Positions 22,601 to 31,523 are shown, counted from the stretch's first letter. The stretch is 33,705 bases of DNA from Haloferula sp. BvORR071 (GCF_000739615.1 NZ_BATP01000055.1:1-33705), one strand, 5' to 3'. Notes: generated by a model not told the origin, from the sequence alone. Translations and numbers: made by a program.

Positions 22601-22633
22601 AGCCAAAGCGGCGTCGTGCCGCCGCACTCCATA
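22601..22633 (-). repeat. REP-like element, right copy
   Basis: Perfect 33-bp reverse complement of 21851-21883, 40 nt after the RAYT stop. Sequence similarity ends abruptly at both boundaries. The remaining 22634-22948 gap before phoD holds no ORF or RNA I can support, only a TCTAACA word and presumably the phoD promoter. Confidence 0.85.
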
Positions 22634-22948
22634 TTGGATCGCCCCTCTAACAAATCCGGTCCGGGACCGCGCTCATCACGCAGCACTCCGGGCCGGCCAA
22701 ACACCGCGTCGGCTCGGCCACGGGTGGCTGAGCTCTTCCGGCACTTCTGGCGGCAGAGGCGGTGCCACCGCATTCTGCCGCTCCTCCCGTCGCAATCTGC
22801 ACAGTCTTGCAACTTCGCCTCACGCGATGAAATCCGGCATCCCGCCTCGCTCTAGGGACCTTCGCCATCAGCCCGGGGGTATGACGATTGCTGAAAGCGA
22901 TCTGCGCGGGTCTTCGCGTTCCTCCAACCCACGATCACTCCTCCAATC

Positions 22949-24619
22949 ATGAAAACCCTCATCGCCGCTTGTCTGGTCGGCTTGCTCCAGCTTGCCATTC
23001 CCAGCACCTCCTCCGCCCAGGTCGCCTTGCGCATCCAGGATCTCTACGATCCGGGGCTCGCGCCCTTTTACCATGGCGTCGCCTCCGGCGATCCCTTGCC
23101 GGATGGTGTCATCATCTGGACCCGTGTCACCCCGCCGGGCAAGATCCGCCCCGGCACGCCCCGCCGCTTCCCGGTGAGCTGGACCGTTGCGAGCGATCCC
23201 GCGCTGAGCCAGGTGGTCGCCAGCGGCAATACCTTCGCCACCGCCGATCGCGACTTCACTGTGAAGATCGATGTCCGCGGCCTGCAGCCCGGCAGCACCT
23301 ACTACTACGGCTTCACTGCCCAAGGCCGCCAGTCGATCACCGGCAAGACCAAGACCGCACCATCATCCGCGGTCGATCAATTGAAGTTCGCCGTCGTCTC
23401 CTGCGCGAACTACGAGTGGGGCTTCTTTTCCGGCTACGCCAAGATCGCGGACCGCACCGATATCGATGCGGTGATCCATACCGGCGACTACATCTACGAA
23501 TACCCGGACAATGCCTCCTACAGCTCGCCGGAGGTGCGCGACCTGCGCACGCTGTTTCCCTTGAATGAAACCGTCACGCTCAAGCACTACCGCACCCGCT
23601 ACGCCTGCATCCACCTGGATCCCAACCAGCGCCGCGCCCACCAGCAGCATCCCTTCATCACCATCTGGGACGACCACGAATTCGCGAACAACGCCTGGCG
23701 CGGCGGTGCCGAGAACCATACCCCGTTCAAGGAAGGCCGCTGGAGCCGCCGCAAGGCCGCTGCGATCCGCGCCTACATGGAGTGGATGCCCGTGCGCGAG
23801 CAGGGCACCAGCATCGTGCGCGCCCTGAGCTACGGCCCCTTGATGGATCTGATCCTGCTCGATACCCGCATGGAGGGCCGCGACATCCAGATCGAGGACG
23901 TGAACAACCCTCTCCTCTACTCGCAGAATCGCACCATGCTCGGCCTGACCCAGAAGGATTGGCTCAAGAATGAGTTGGCCAGCTCCACGGCCACCTGGAA
24001 GATCATCGGCAATCAGGTGATCTTCTCGGAGTTCAATATCGGCTTCGCCGCCGGCATTGACCCTCTGGTCAGCTCCGACTTCCTCGAAAGCAAGTTCCTG
24101 GATATCTGGGACGGCTATCCCGCGGAGCGCGCGGAGCTGGTGAACTTCATCAAGGATGAGGCAGTCGACAACGTGGTGATCCTCTCCGGCGACATCCATT
24201 GCAGCTTCGCCTTCGAAGTCGCGAACCCCGCCTTCGGCAATGCCAACTACAACCCCGCCACCGGCGCGGGCGCGGCTGCCGTCGAGTTCACGACGCCCAG
24301 TTTGTCCGCGGCGAACTTCGATGAAGAGATCGGCGAGTTCTTCACCGGGCAATTGGAGCCGATTATCAACAGCCCTTACCAGGGGGTGAACCACAATCCC
24401 CACATGAAGTTCGCCGACCTGGATCGCCACGGCTACATCATCCTCTCCGTCACTCCGACCCAGACCCAGGCGGACTACTACTACCTGGCGGACGTCACCG
24501 TCCCCCAGACCACTGAGAGCTGGGGCGCGGGGTGGATCACCCCCGCGGGATCTCACTTGCTCACGCCAGCGAGTGCTCCCGCACCCGCCAAGGCAGTGCA
24601 GGATGTGCCCGCGCCGTGA
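22949..24619 (+). CDS. phoD: PhoD-family alkaline phosphatase/phosphodiesterase
   Basis: The 556-aa product has a signal peptide (MKTLIAACLVGLLQLAIP...SAQ) and an N-terminal beta domain with YHGVASGDPLPDGVIIWTRV and LQPGSTYYYGF. The PhoD metallophosphatase core follows: SCANYEWG (about 151), HTGDYIYEY (178), WDDHEFANN (240) and LSGDIHCSF (about 415). PhoD enzymes release phosphate from phosphomonoesters and diesters outside the cytoplasm using Ca and Fe. The Cys152 after VVS is the usual PhoD metal ligand. Length fits the family. The final 12 or so residues are Pro/Ala-rich. It is probably induced by phosphate shortage, but no Pho-box is claimed. Confidence 0.95.
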   Translation: MKTLIAACLVGLLQLAIPSTSSAQVALRIQDLYDPGLAPFYHGVASGDPLPDGVIIWTRVTPPGKIRPGTPRRFPVSWTVASDPALSQVVASGNTFATADRDFTVKIDVRGLQPGSTYYYGFTAQGRQSITGKTKTAPSSAVDQLKFAVVSCANYEWGFFSGYAKIADRTDIDAVIHTGDYIYEYPDNASYSSPEVRDLRTLFPLNETVTLKHYRTRYACIHLDPNQRRAHQQHPFITIWDDHEFANNAWRGGAENHTPFKEGRWSRRKAAAIRAYMEWMPVREQGTSIVRALSYGPLMDLILLDTRMEGRDIQIEDVNNPLLYSQNRTMLGLTQKDWLKNELASSTATWKIIGNQVIFSEFNIGFAAGIDPLVSSDFLESKFLDIWDGYPAERAELVNFIKDEAVDNVVILSGDIHCSFAFEVANPAFGNANYNPATGAGAAAVEFTTPSLSAANFDEEIGEFFTGQLEPIINSPYQGVNHNPHMKFADLDRHGYIILSVTPTQTQADYYYLADVTVPQTTESWGAGWITPAGSHLLTPASAPAPAKAVQDVPAP

Positions 24620-24626
24620 AAAGGTA

Positions 24627-24649
24627 GTCCGCACACGCCGTGTGCGGAC
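24627..24649 (+). terminator. Palindrome just after phoD, possible terminator
   Basis: GTCCGCACACG and its exact complement CGTGTGCGGAC surround one C, 7 nt past the phoD stop. No U-run follows, so it may be a Rho-dependent or bidirectional stop. A degenerate relative (GGTCCGCACACCGCG...) follows the 15361-16077 gene, suggesting a repeated 3' element. Confidence 0.5.
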
Positions 24650-24711
24650 GAAGGGTCCCTAAGGGCGCTCACCACTCGTGTATCCTCCCCGTGCGGCGCA
24701 GCCGCCAATCC

Positions 24712-24963
24712 AAAGCCCCGAAAGGGGCGGCACGGAGATAGCCCAGGGCAAGCGGCGAAGCGCGCAGCCCTGGGTTTCATGCGCAGCTATTCATGCCCCC
24801 TGAATTGGGGGCCAAGAGTGTGGTGGCTCCAGACGGCTTGCTCATCCGCGACCTCCTTGCCCCCAATTCAGGGGGCCGATGGTTTCCGGCATCGGACCCA
24901 AGGTTGCGCACGCGATGCGTGCTTACCTTGGGCTATCTCCGTGCCGCCCCTTTTGGGGCTCTT
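24712..24963. repeat. Nested inverted-repeat element between phoD and the LysM gene
   Basis: Outer arms at 24712-24753 and 24921-24963 share GGGGCGGCACGGAGATAGCC in inverted orientation, with a few mismatches (GAAAGGGG against AAAAGGGG). Inside each arm is a local hairpin: CCCAGGG...CCCTGGG on the left, CCCAAGG...CCTTGGG on the right. In the middle, GCCCCCTGAATTGGGGGC (24795-24812) and its exact complement (24859-24876) make another inverted pair. No transposase is present. It sits between two convergent genes. It may be a non-autonomous mobile element or a structured RNA. Confidence 0.7.
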
Positions 24964-25055
24964 GAGCTGCACTCCTCAAGCCCTCTAACAGAATGGGCCT
25001 GGAACGGCGCGCTCCCGCACCGTCCCAGGCCGGCAAACGAATTCTCAACTCCCCC

Positions 25056-26168
25056 TCACTGCTCCGGCTCCGCCGGCGCCAGTTCTTCTAACGCGGGAGC
25101 CCCCAGCGGCTCGGGTGCTCCAGGCTCGATCCGCAAGGTCTGCCCCACGCTCAAAAGATTGGGATTGATCCCCGGATTCGCCGCTTCGAGTTCCCCGGCA
25201 TCCAAGCCGTATTGTCGCGCGATGCCCACGATCGTTTCACCCGCCTGCACCGTGTGGATGTTCTGGTTCGTAACGATGGGCGCCGGCGGCGGAGCAGCTG
25301 CTCCCGGCTCAACCGGCGCCCCCGGCGGCAGGGGTGGCGAGGGTACTACCGGCGGCTGTACGATGGGCGGCTGGGCTGGCTCCGGCTTCACCTCCAGCGG
25401 CGGCGGTGGAATCACGGGAGGAACCGGCACCAGTGTCGGCGCGGGCATCGGCGCAGCCCCCGGCACACCTGGCACTGGCTGAACGAAAGGCGGTGCTGGA
25501 GCCGCGCCCGGCACCATGGCCCTGCCCGGCGGTCCACCTGCAGTCAGCGGAATCCCGGGATTCGGAATCGGAGCGGATGGGGCCGGCGGAAACGCATTCA
25601 TCGCTCCCGGGGCGCCCGGAACTCCCACCGCGGCCCCAGGCCCAGGCATGAACTGCGCAGGCGCCCCTGCCGGAGCCCCGGGAACGCCACCACCTGCACC
25701 CATCATCATGCCCGGATTCATCATCCTCCCGCGTCCCATCACGGCACCTTCCGCCGGGAACTGCCTCTGCACTGCAAAGCCCGCTGGTTCCCCTTGCATC
25801 TGATTCATCGCCATCGCCCGCGCCGACTCCGCAGCCGTCTTCTCCAGCTCCTGCCCCAGTTGCAGCACCTCCTGCCGCGTCTCATCCGTCAGCTTCGATA
25901 AGATCTCGATCTTCCGCTGCAGCCGCTCCTGCCCGGCGGCATTCGCGCCCTCACTGCTCTCATTCACCAGCAGTTGCAGCCGGCTATCGCGCAGCGTGCC
26001 CTGCAGCTTCTCGTAGTGGCGGATCGCCACATCCAGATCGATCCGCATCAGCCGCTGCACCACCGGCGCAGACGGAGTGGGGGAGTAGTCATCCGCACGG
26101 ATAACCCAAGTCGAAGCGGCCAGCGCCGCCAGCGTCACAAAAACCTTCGTCCCTTTCATGGCATTCAT
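25056..26168 (-). CDS. Secreted LysM-domain protein with Pro/Gly/Ala-rich linker
   Basis: The product has a signal peptide (MKGTKVFVTLAALAASTWV, ATG at 26159, or 26168 with three more residues) and a helical coiled-coil-like segment (MRIDLDVAIRHYEKL to LQLGQELEKT). A long Pro/Gly/Ala/Met-rich low-complexity stretch (roughly residues 125-290) comes next. A LysM domain near the C terminus reads HTVQAGETIVGIARQYGLD to LSVGQTLRI, and the tail is acidic. LysM binds peptidoglycan, so the protein is probably cell-wall associated. It lies 84 nt downstream of the kinase gene on the same strand, so an operon is likely. Confidence 0.85.
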   Translation of the reverse strand: MNAMKGTKVFVTLAALAASTWVIRADDYSPTPSAPVVQRLMRIDLDVAIRHYEKLQGTLRDSRLQLLVNESSEGANAAGQERLQRKIEILSKLTDETRQEVLQLGQELEKTAAESARAMAMNQMQGEPAGFAVQRQFPAEGAVMGRGRMMNPGMMMGAGGGVPGAPAGAPAQFMPGPGAAVGVPGAPGAMNAFPPAPSAPIPNPGIPLTAGGPPGRAMVPGAAPAPPFVQPVPGVPGAAPMPAPTLVPVPPVIPPPPLEVKPEPAQPPIVQPPVVPSPPLPPGAPVEPGAAAPPPAPIVTNQNIHTVQAGETIVGIARQYGLDAGELEAANPGINPNLLSVGQTLRIEPGAPEPLGAPALEELAPAEPEQ

Positions 26169-26252
26169 TGGATAATAGATGTTAGATAGCACGTCGTAGA
26201 TTCCAGTTCATCACTCCTAGCCCTTCAAAAATTCCGCACTCCGCACTTCTTC

Positions 26253-29200
26253 TCACTCCTCCATCTTCTTTACCTTCTCGCGCTCCTCCGCGATCGCCTT
26301 CTCCAGCACTTCGATCACCCGCTCCACTATCTTCAGCTCCTCCGCATTCACCCCATCGCCCTCCGCTGCCAGCAGATCCCGCTTCAGCCGCGCCTCCCGC
26401 AGCCGTTCCTGCAAGTCCTGATAGCCCTTCAGCGCCGCGCTCAGCTCGATCTCCCGCAAGCGGTCCGCTGCCCGCTGATAGCTCACCTGCGTGAGGTTCG
26501 CCTCCTTGCACGCCTTCAACACCGCCAGCACACGCGCGTGAGTGGCCGCCTGCTCACCCGTCACCAGGATCTTCCGGTACGGGTCCTCGCGTGCGATCAC
26601 CGCCAGCTTCGGGCCCAGCTCCTCCAGCTTCAGCATCTCATCGTCGAGCAGGAGGAAGCCATCTTCATCGATGAAGATCTGCGTCGGCGGATGGTCCGGC
26701 GGCCCCGGTAGCACGATCCCCTGCGCAGGGTCCGGCTCTGCCTTTGGCAGCGGCGGCTCTTCTCCCTGCACCACCGGCTGTAGCAGATTCAGGTTCGTCA
26801 GACCCGCGCGCGTGCACAGATCCAGCAACTCCGTCACCACCGTGTAGGAAGTGGAATTCTCCGTCACGATCTCCACATAGGGATCGCCGCCCCGCTCCGC
26901 CTTCAAGCGCTGCAGCTCTTGCAACAACGCTTCGCCTGCCAGCGCCTTGCCCTCCACGGTCATGCTGCCATCCTCCTTGAGCGCGATCCGCAGCGGCGCA
27001 TGGGCGATTGCGGGCTGCCGCTTCGGTGCGGTCTGCTCATTCATGAACCTCTCCAGCTCCTCCAGCTTCCGTTCCAACTCCGTCGGCGGGGCGGGTGGCG
27101 GTGGCTCCGCTTGCTTCCCGCGCGGCGGCAGCGCCGCACCCGGAGCTTCCGCCGCAGCAACGGCCGCAGCCGCCCGCTTCGCGTGCCTCGCCTCCGTCTC
27201 CCAGACCGTGGCGGTCAGGACCGAGGTGGTGAAGTAGATCCGCTGGAAGCCGAAATCCCGGCAAAACTTCAGCGTCTCCACCATCCGCCCCAGTTGCCTG
27301 TCTGCGGCGGTATCGCTCAGGCTCGGGTTGATCAGCCCCAGCCCCTTGCTGATGAGCTTTACCGGCCGCTGCGGATCGGTGGCGGCCATCCGCTTCAGCG
27401 CCGCCGGCAAATCCTCCACCGCCACCCCGCCGATCTTCGGCAGTTCATCCCCATTGACCGTGATCAGGAGCGGCGGCACCTCCGGATCTTCCCCCTCTTT
27501 CGCCTTCGCCGTGAAGCTCACCTGCTTCAGTCCGACGTGGCGGCAGGCGAGCAGCAGATCCAGCAGCGCCCGGTGGGGAAACTGCGCGCCGGGACTGATG
27601 ACCTCCACCGACATCTGCCGCGTGTCCTTGCCCTCCACCAGCGGCTTCAGCCCGGTGATGAATCCCTCCATGCCGAGGCCATTGTTCGGCACACCCTGCC
27701 CGAGCTCGATGCGGATGCTCATGCCCGAGGCGCTTATCGCGAGCCCCTTCTTCGGCGTTGCCTCCCCGCCACCATCCTCCACGGGCGGCAGACTGGGCGC
27801 GCCCGCGGTGGGCCGGTTCCTGAACTCCGCCTGCCAAGATCGCGCCACCTCCGCCTCCGTGGTGAAGAAGATCCGCTTGAAGCCGGCGCTCTGGCATTGA
27901 TTCACCCAAGCGCTGTAGATGGAACTCGCCCGCCGGTCCCGCTTATGGCGGGGCTGTGAGGCCTCGAAGTCCGGCGCCAGAATCCTCACCTGTGCTTTCG
28001 GCTGGGCTGCCGCCGCGTTCTTCAGGGATGCGGCCGAGGCCGGATCTGTGAGTCCCAGCCGCTCGCCACCGATACCGATCGCTTCATCTCCTGAAAGCTC
28101 CAGCAAGAGGACCGGCATCGCGGGATCTTCGACTCCATCCGGCGCATTCCAGAAGCTGATCCGCTTCAGTCCGGCATCGCTGCAGAGGTTGAGGATGTCC
28201 CCGAGCCGGGCCGGGCTGAAGTGCGGGGTGATGCTGAGGATCCGCACCGGCAGGCCTTCATTCCCTTCGGCGACCCGCTCCAGTGCCTGATAGAATTCAC
28301 TGGCATCGAAGTTGATCCCATTGATGCCGGCGGCCTTCTCGTCCTTGTCATCGAAGGAAATCCGGATACGCGGCTCAGCGTCGGGGCTGAGTTGGATCGC
28401 CTTGCGGGCCTCCTCGATCTTGTAGCTCAGGCGGCTGTTAGCTTCCGCATACTCCGCCCACGCCTGCTTCGTCTGTGCATCGGACAGGACCCGCCTCTGG
28501 TGCGCGAAATTGAGCAAGATGCTTCCCAGGCTGATCAGCAAGAGCACGCCCCACACCCCCAGCACTGCCTTACCCGTGCGGGTCCCCCGCGCCCGGATCG
28601 CGAAGACCAGCGAGGCGATCGCGCAACCAACTCCAAGAAAGAAAATGATCCCTTCTTTCTGCGGCGGCACCAGGCTCATCAGCAGTGGCGTGCCGAAGAT
28701 CGCGCCCAGCATTAGGATCAGCGCCCAGCGCCGCTCCGTCTCCCGCTCCGGGACAGCGGACGAGCGGGCCGCGAGCGCCAGCGCCACTGCAACCCCAGCC
28801 AAGACCAGCCCGCCGACGAAAACCGCCGCTTCCCGCGGGAAGTCCCCGCCACCCAGCGCATGGGCCAGAAGGAGCAGGAAGAAGACTCCGATCAGCGTGC
28901 ACCAAGTCGTGATCACCACCTTCCCCGTGCGGCTGTGCCGGGCATGGATCGCGGCGATCAGGGACCCCAGCGCGCAGCCAAGCCCCAGCACGAAGATCAA
29001 CAGGCCATTCCCGAATATCCTCAGGCCCATGACCAGCGGCACCCCGAGCAGCGCCACCAGCATCAGGATCACCGCCAACCGCGCCTTGGAGCTCCCCACC
29101 TCGCCCAGCGGCGTGGCAGCAGCAACAGCAGCAGGCGCCGCTGCCGGGGCAGGGGAGGGATCCACCAGCGTCTTCGCCGCAGCAGCGACCTCCGGCACCG

Positions 29201-30185
29201 GCCGCGGCTCCCGCACTGGCGGAAAGGTCGCGGGTGCCGTCGGCGTCCCCGCTGGCGGTGGCGTTGGCGCATTCGCCATCGTCTCCACCACTGTCTTGAA
29301 TTCACCCGCCGTCTGGTAGCGCAACTCCGGCCGCCCTTGCAGCGCCCGCAGCACGATCTGGTCGATCTTCACATCCACCAGCACCCTGTTAGAGGGCACC
29401 TCGAATTGCTTCGCCGGCCGCTCGCCGGTCAGCATCTCATACAGCACCACCCCCAGCGAATAGATGTCCGCACGGTGATCGATCTCCGTCGTGTGCCCGC
29501 CCACTTCCGGTGCCATGTAGGCCGGTGTGCCGGACTTGTCCGCCGCCTCGCCCGCCATCGTCGCGATCCCGAAGTCCGCGATCTTCACCCGCCCCTCACG
29601 GTCTAACAGAATGTTCTCCGGCTTGATGTCGCGGTGCACCACCCCGTGGTCATGCGCGAATTGCAGCGCATCGCAGATCGGTGGCACGATCGCCAGCGCC
29701 TGCTGCGCCTCCAGCCGGCCATCGCGCAGCAGATCCCGCACGTTCACCCCGTCGATGTATTCCATCACGATGTGGAACAGCCCGCCGGCGTGGCCGAAGT
29801 CGTGGATCGTCACAATGTTCGGGTGGTTCAGCCGCGCCAGCAGCTTCGCCTCCTTCTCGAAGCGCGCCGCGAAGCCCGGATCATCCTGGAACTCCCCGGC
29901 CAAAATCTTGATCGCCACGATCCGGTCCAGCGCCTTCTGCCGCGCCTTGTAAACGACCCCCATCCCCCCGCGCCCCAGGCACTCCAGGATCTCGAACTGC
30001 GGAAACTTCTCCTCAAGCTCAGCAGGCGCGGGCGGCGGCGATGAGGAGGGCTGCTCGCCGGTCGGCATCGTCCGTGTCCGCAGATTCATCGCCAGCAGAC
30101 AGCGTGGGCAGAGCCCGGCCGGACTGGCAGGATCCAGCGGCGAACCGCAACGCGGGCATGTGGGCGATGCCGGGGATGGTGTCAT
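26253..30185 (-). CDS. Giant Ser/Thr protein kinase with TM helices and six ExbD/TolR-like repeats
   Basis: The 1310-aa product starts with a zinc ribbon (Cys10, Cys13, Cys26, Cys29). A Hanks-type kinase follows: GRGGMGVVYK (71-80), Lys93 in VAIK, HRDIKPEN with Asp186, DFG at 204-206, and APE at 225-227. All key residues are present, so it should be active. A Pro/Ala linker (305-360) leads to about seven membrane helices (370-560). The rest, about 605-1300, is extracytoplasmic and consists of six degenerate repeats. Each has a strand, a helix with L-x-x-L, then a strand (V-x-I), a helix ending LLDLCxxAGL and a final strand (ISF/IYF). This pattern matches the periplasmic domain of ExbD/TolR. 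It ends in a coiled coil (about 1250-1310). The kinase is probably a sensor that reads the periplasm through the repeats. The LysM gene follows it. Confidence 0.9.
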   Translation of the reverse strand: MTPSPASPTCPRCGSPLDPASPAGLCPRCLLAMNLRTRTMPTGEQPSSSPPPAPAELEEKFPQFEILECLGRGGMGVVYKARQKALDRIVAIKILAGEFQDDPGFAARFEKEAKLLARLNHPNIVTIHDFGHAGGLFHIVMEYIDGVNVRDLLRDGRLEAQQALAIVPPICDALQFAHDHGVVHRDIKPENILLDREGRVKIADFGIATMAGEAADKSGTPAYMAPEVGGHTTEIDHRADIYSLGVVLYEMLTGERPAKQFEVPSNRVLVDVKIDQIVLRALQGRPELRYQTAGEFKTVVETMANAPTPPPAGTPTAPATFPPVREPRPVPEVAAAAKTLVDPSPAPAAAPAAVAAATPLGEVGSSKARLAVILMLVALLGVPLVMGLRIFGNGLLIFVLGLGCALGSLIAAIHARHSRTGKVVITTWCTLIGVFFLLLLAHALGGGDFPREAAVFVGGLVLAGVAVALALAARSSAVPERETERRWALILMLGAIFGTPLLMSLVPPQKEGIIFFLGVGCAIASLVFAIRARGTRTGKAVLGVWGVLLLISLGSILLNFAHQRRVLSDAQTKQAWAEYAEANSRLSYKIEEARKAIQLSPDAEPRIRISFDDKDEKAAGINGINFDASEFYQALERVAEGNEGLPVRILSITPHFSPARLGDILNLCSDAGLKRISFWNAPDGVEDPAMPVLLLELSGDEAIGIGGERLGLTDPASAASLKNAAAAQPKAQVRILAPDFEASQPRHKRDRRASSIYSAWVNQCQSAGFKRIFFTTEAEVARSWQAEFRNRPTAGAPSLPPVEDGGGEATPKKGLAISASGMSIRIELGQGVPNNGLGMEGFITGLKPLVEGKDTRQMSVEVISPGAQFPHRALLDLLLACRHVGLKQVSFTAKAKEGEDPEVPPLLITVNGDELPKIGGVAVEDLPAALKRMAATDPQRPVKLISKGLGLINPSLSDTAADRQLGRMVETLKFCRDFGFQRIYFTTSVLTATVWETEARHAKRAAAAVAAAEAPGAALPPRGKQAEPPPPAPPTELERKLEELERFMNEQTAPKRQPAIAHAPLRIALKEDGSMTVEGKALAGEALLQELQRLKAERGGDPYVEIVTENSTSYTVVTELLDLCTRAGLTNLNLLQPVVQGEEPPLPKAEPDPAQGIVLPGPPDHPPTQIFIDEDGFLLLDDEMLKLEELGPKLAVIAREDPYRKILVTGEQAATHARVLAVLKACKEANLTQVSYQRAADRLREIELSAALKGYQDLQERLREARLKRDLLAAEGDGVNAEELKIVERVIEVLEKAIAEEREKVKKMEE

Positions 30186-30259
30186 GTCTGGGGATTCAGA
30201 AAACAGCGCAGCTTGTTACACGGAAATCAACCGCGCGAGAAGATCCCTCTTCCCGGGAG

Positions 30260-30540
30260 CGCGGCGCAGCCGCCTTGGACTGCGTGTAGCCTGCTACCGC
30301 TTTCCGGCAGGCAACCCTGTTGCCGTGAAGCACCGGAAGATCTCCCCTTCACCCATCGTGCAGGGGGTGGAGCGATCCCAAGACTCCTTTCAACCACACG
30401 CGGGCAGCGAAAGCGAACTGGTCCGTTCACCCTGCCGCAAACGCAGATGACTCCGCGGACCGCTCGATTCCTCACGGCAGCAAGGCTGCCTGCTCTAAAG
30501 CGGCAGCAGGCTGCACGCACTCCAAGGCGGCTGCGCCGCG
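30260..30540. repeat. Long inverted-repeat pair upstream of the kinase gene
   Basis: The left arm (30260-30330) and right arm (30470-30540) are diverged reverse complements. The shared core is CGCGGCGCAGCCGCCTTGGA followed by TGCGTG, AGCCTGCT and CCGCTTT, then GCAGGCA and TGCCGTGA. The arms are about 70 bp and enclose about 140 bp with no ORF. It lies 75 nt upstream of the kinase ATG, so it could affect the kinase promoter or be a non-autonomous mobile element. Confidence 0.75.
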
Positions 30541-31010
30541 ATTGGGGCCGACCGCTCCAACCCAATGCTCCAAAAAACCCTTGCTAAATCCTACTCGTTG
30601 GTGTGAATTCCGCGCAGCTCACCCCACCAGGGAAGCGGCGACCCTTAGAAGCGGGAGCCAATCATGACCGGCGCATCACCTGACGGGAGCGCCGATCGCC
30701 CATCGCCTCACACCAGGTGGCGATCTCCGACAGCCAGCCTTCTCCATACGGCCAGGAGCCTTAGCAGCCGACCCGCTTCACCTCAGCTTCCATGATTCCC
30801 CAGTTTCTCCTCGTCTCCAGCACCCCGCTCGCAGCACTCCTGCAGAGGCTGGGCCTGTGTTGTTGCTGCTGCGGTTGTCGTCGCTGATCGACGCCCGCTC
30901 CGCCTGCGGCCCTTAGCCGTGCGCGCCCACCCGGCAGGCAGATCCAATGCCGCCGCTCCTCGCCGCCGGTCGATCTAACAGATCCGGCGAGCCACTCCTC
31001 CACCGGTCCC
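30541..31010. other. Intergenic region without a supported gene
   Basis: Part of a 900-nt gap between the kinase gene and the 31088 gene. Short ORFs here are GC-driven. It contains an inverted pair GATCGCC (near 30692) and GGCGATC (near 30720), and a TCTAACAG word at 30974-30981. I see no tRNA or clear ncRNA. Confidence 0.35.
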
Positions 31011-31056
31011 GGCAGAGCTCTGCCCTCAGGCCGATGGGAGAGCTCTGCCTCGTTTT
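31011..31056 (+). terminator. Hairpin with U-tract (terminator or attenuator)
   Basis: GGCAGAGCTCT (31011-31021) pairs with AGAGCTCTGCC (31039-31049) around a 17-nt loop, followed by TCGTTTTA. It looks like an intrinsic terminator on the plus strand. No plus-strand gene precedes it closely; it is 31 nt ahead of the 31088 start, so attenuation of that gene or the end of an unseen RNA is possible. Confidence 0.55.
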
Positions 31057-31087
31057 ACACAGCACCCTTTTACCATTTCGCATTCTC

Positions 31088-31453
31088 ATGTTCTACGTCC
31101 TTCAAAGCACCACGGTGACCACCGTGAGCGCCGGCTTCTCACCCTTCGAGCCCTCACGCTGGGCACCGGGCCAGATCGTTCATTTCAGCACGGAAGGCGC
31201 TGCCCGTCTCAAGGGCAGGGCAGCTGCCATCCTGGCCGGTCTCTCCGGCGATGCCTGGCAGATTGAGATCCTCACCTCCGCTTCGAGCGCTGCGGCGCCG
31301 CGCTTCCCGTCTCCTCCGGGCATCATCGTCCGCTTGTTGAAACGGCGGCCGGTCGATGACGCCATCACCACCGCGATCCGCGACTACGCGGCCCGCATCC
31401 CCAGCTTCAGCCCGGCGGCGCAGGAAGCGCATTCGCAGCGCGGAGCCGCCTGA
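31088..31453 (+). CDS. Small protein of unknown function
   Basis: From ATG 31088 the 121-aa product begins MFYVLQSTTVTTVSAGFSPF and is Ala/Ser/Arg-rich, with a basic middle (IIVRLLKRRPVDDAITTAIRDY) and no signal peptide. The open frame extends upstream to 30947 through the terminator-like hairpin, so the 31088 start is preferred. Composition is protein-like but no family is recognised. It precedes the haloperoxidase gene by 115 nt, with a GCCGGAC/GTCCGGC hairpin between them. Confidence 0.5.
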   Translation: MFYVLQSTTVTTVSAGFSPFEPSRWAPGQIVHFSTEGAARLKGRAAAILAGLSGDAWQIEILTSASSAAAPRFPSPPGIIVRLLKRRPVDDAITTAIRDYAARIPSFSPAAQEAHSQRGAA

Positions 31454-31494
31454 GAAACCACCTTCCGATCACCTCGCGCGAGGAGTTGGCCCAA

Positions 31495-31523
31495 GCCGGA
31501 CACCGCTCCTGTGGGCGTCCGGC
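31495..31523 (+). terminator. Hairpin between the 31088 gene and the haloperoxidase gene
   Basis: GCCGGAC (31495-31501) pairs with GTCCGGC (31517-31523) around a 15-nt loop. No U-run follows, so termination is a guess; it may instead be a leader hairpin of the downstream gene. Confidence 0.4.

Noticed and set aside
23363..24634. 423-aa minus-strand ORF opposite phoD
   Set aside because: It is the antisense shadow of phoD. The sense strand has all PhoD motifs, while the antisense product is low-complexity and rich in G, V, A and H.
24712..24963. Retron or group II intron
   Set aside because: No reverse transcriptase or intron-encoded protein and no domain V-like motif. Only inverted repeats are visible.
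30541..31010. Short ORFs in the 30541-31010 gap
   Set aside because: All are short, Arg/Pro/Gly-rich and start without a plausible ribosome-binding site; none shows a domain or signal.
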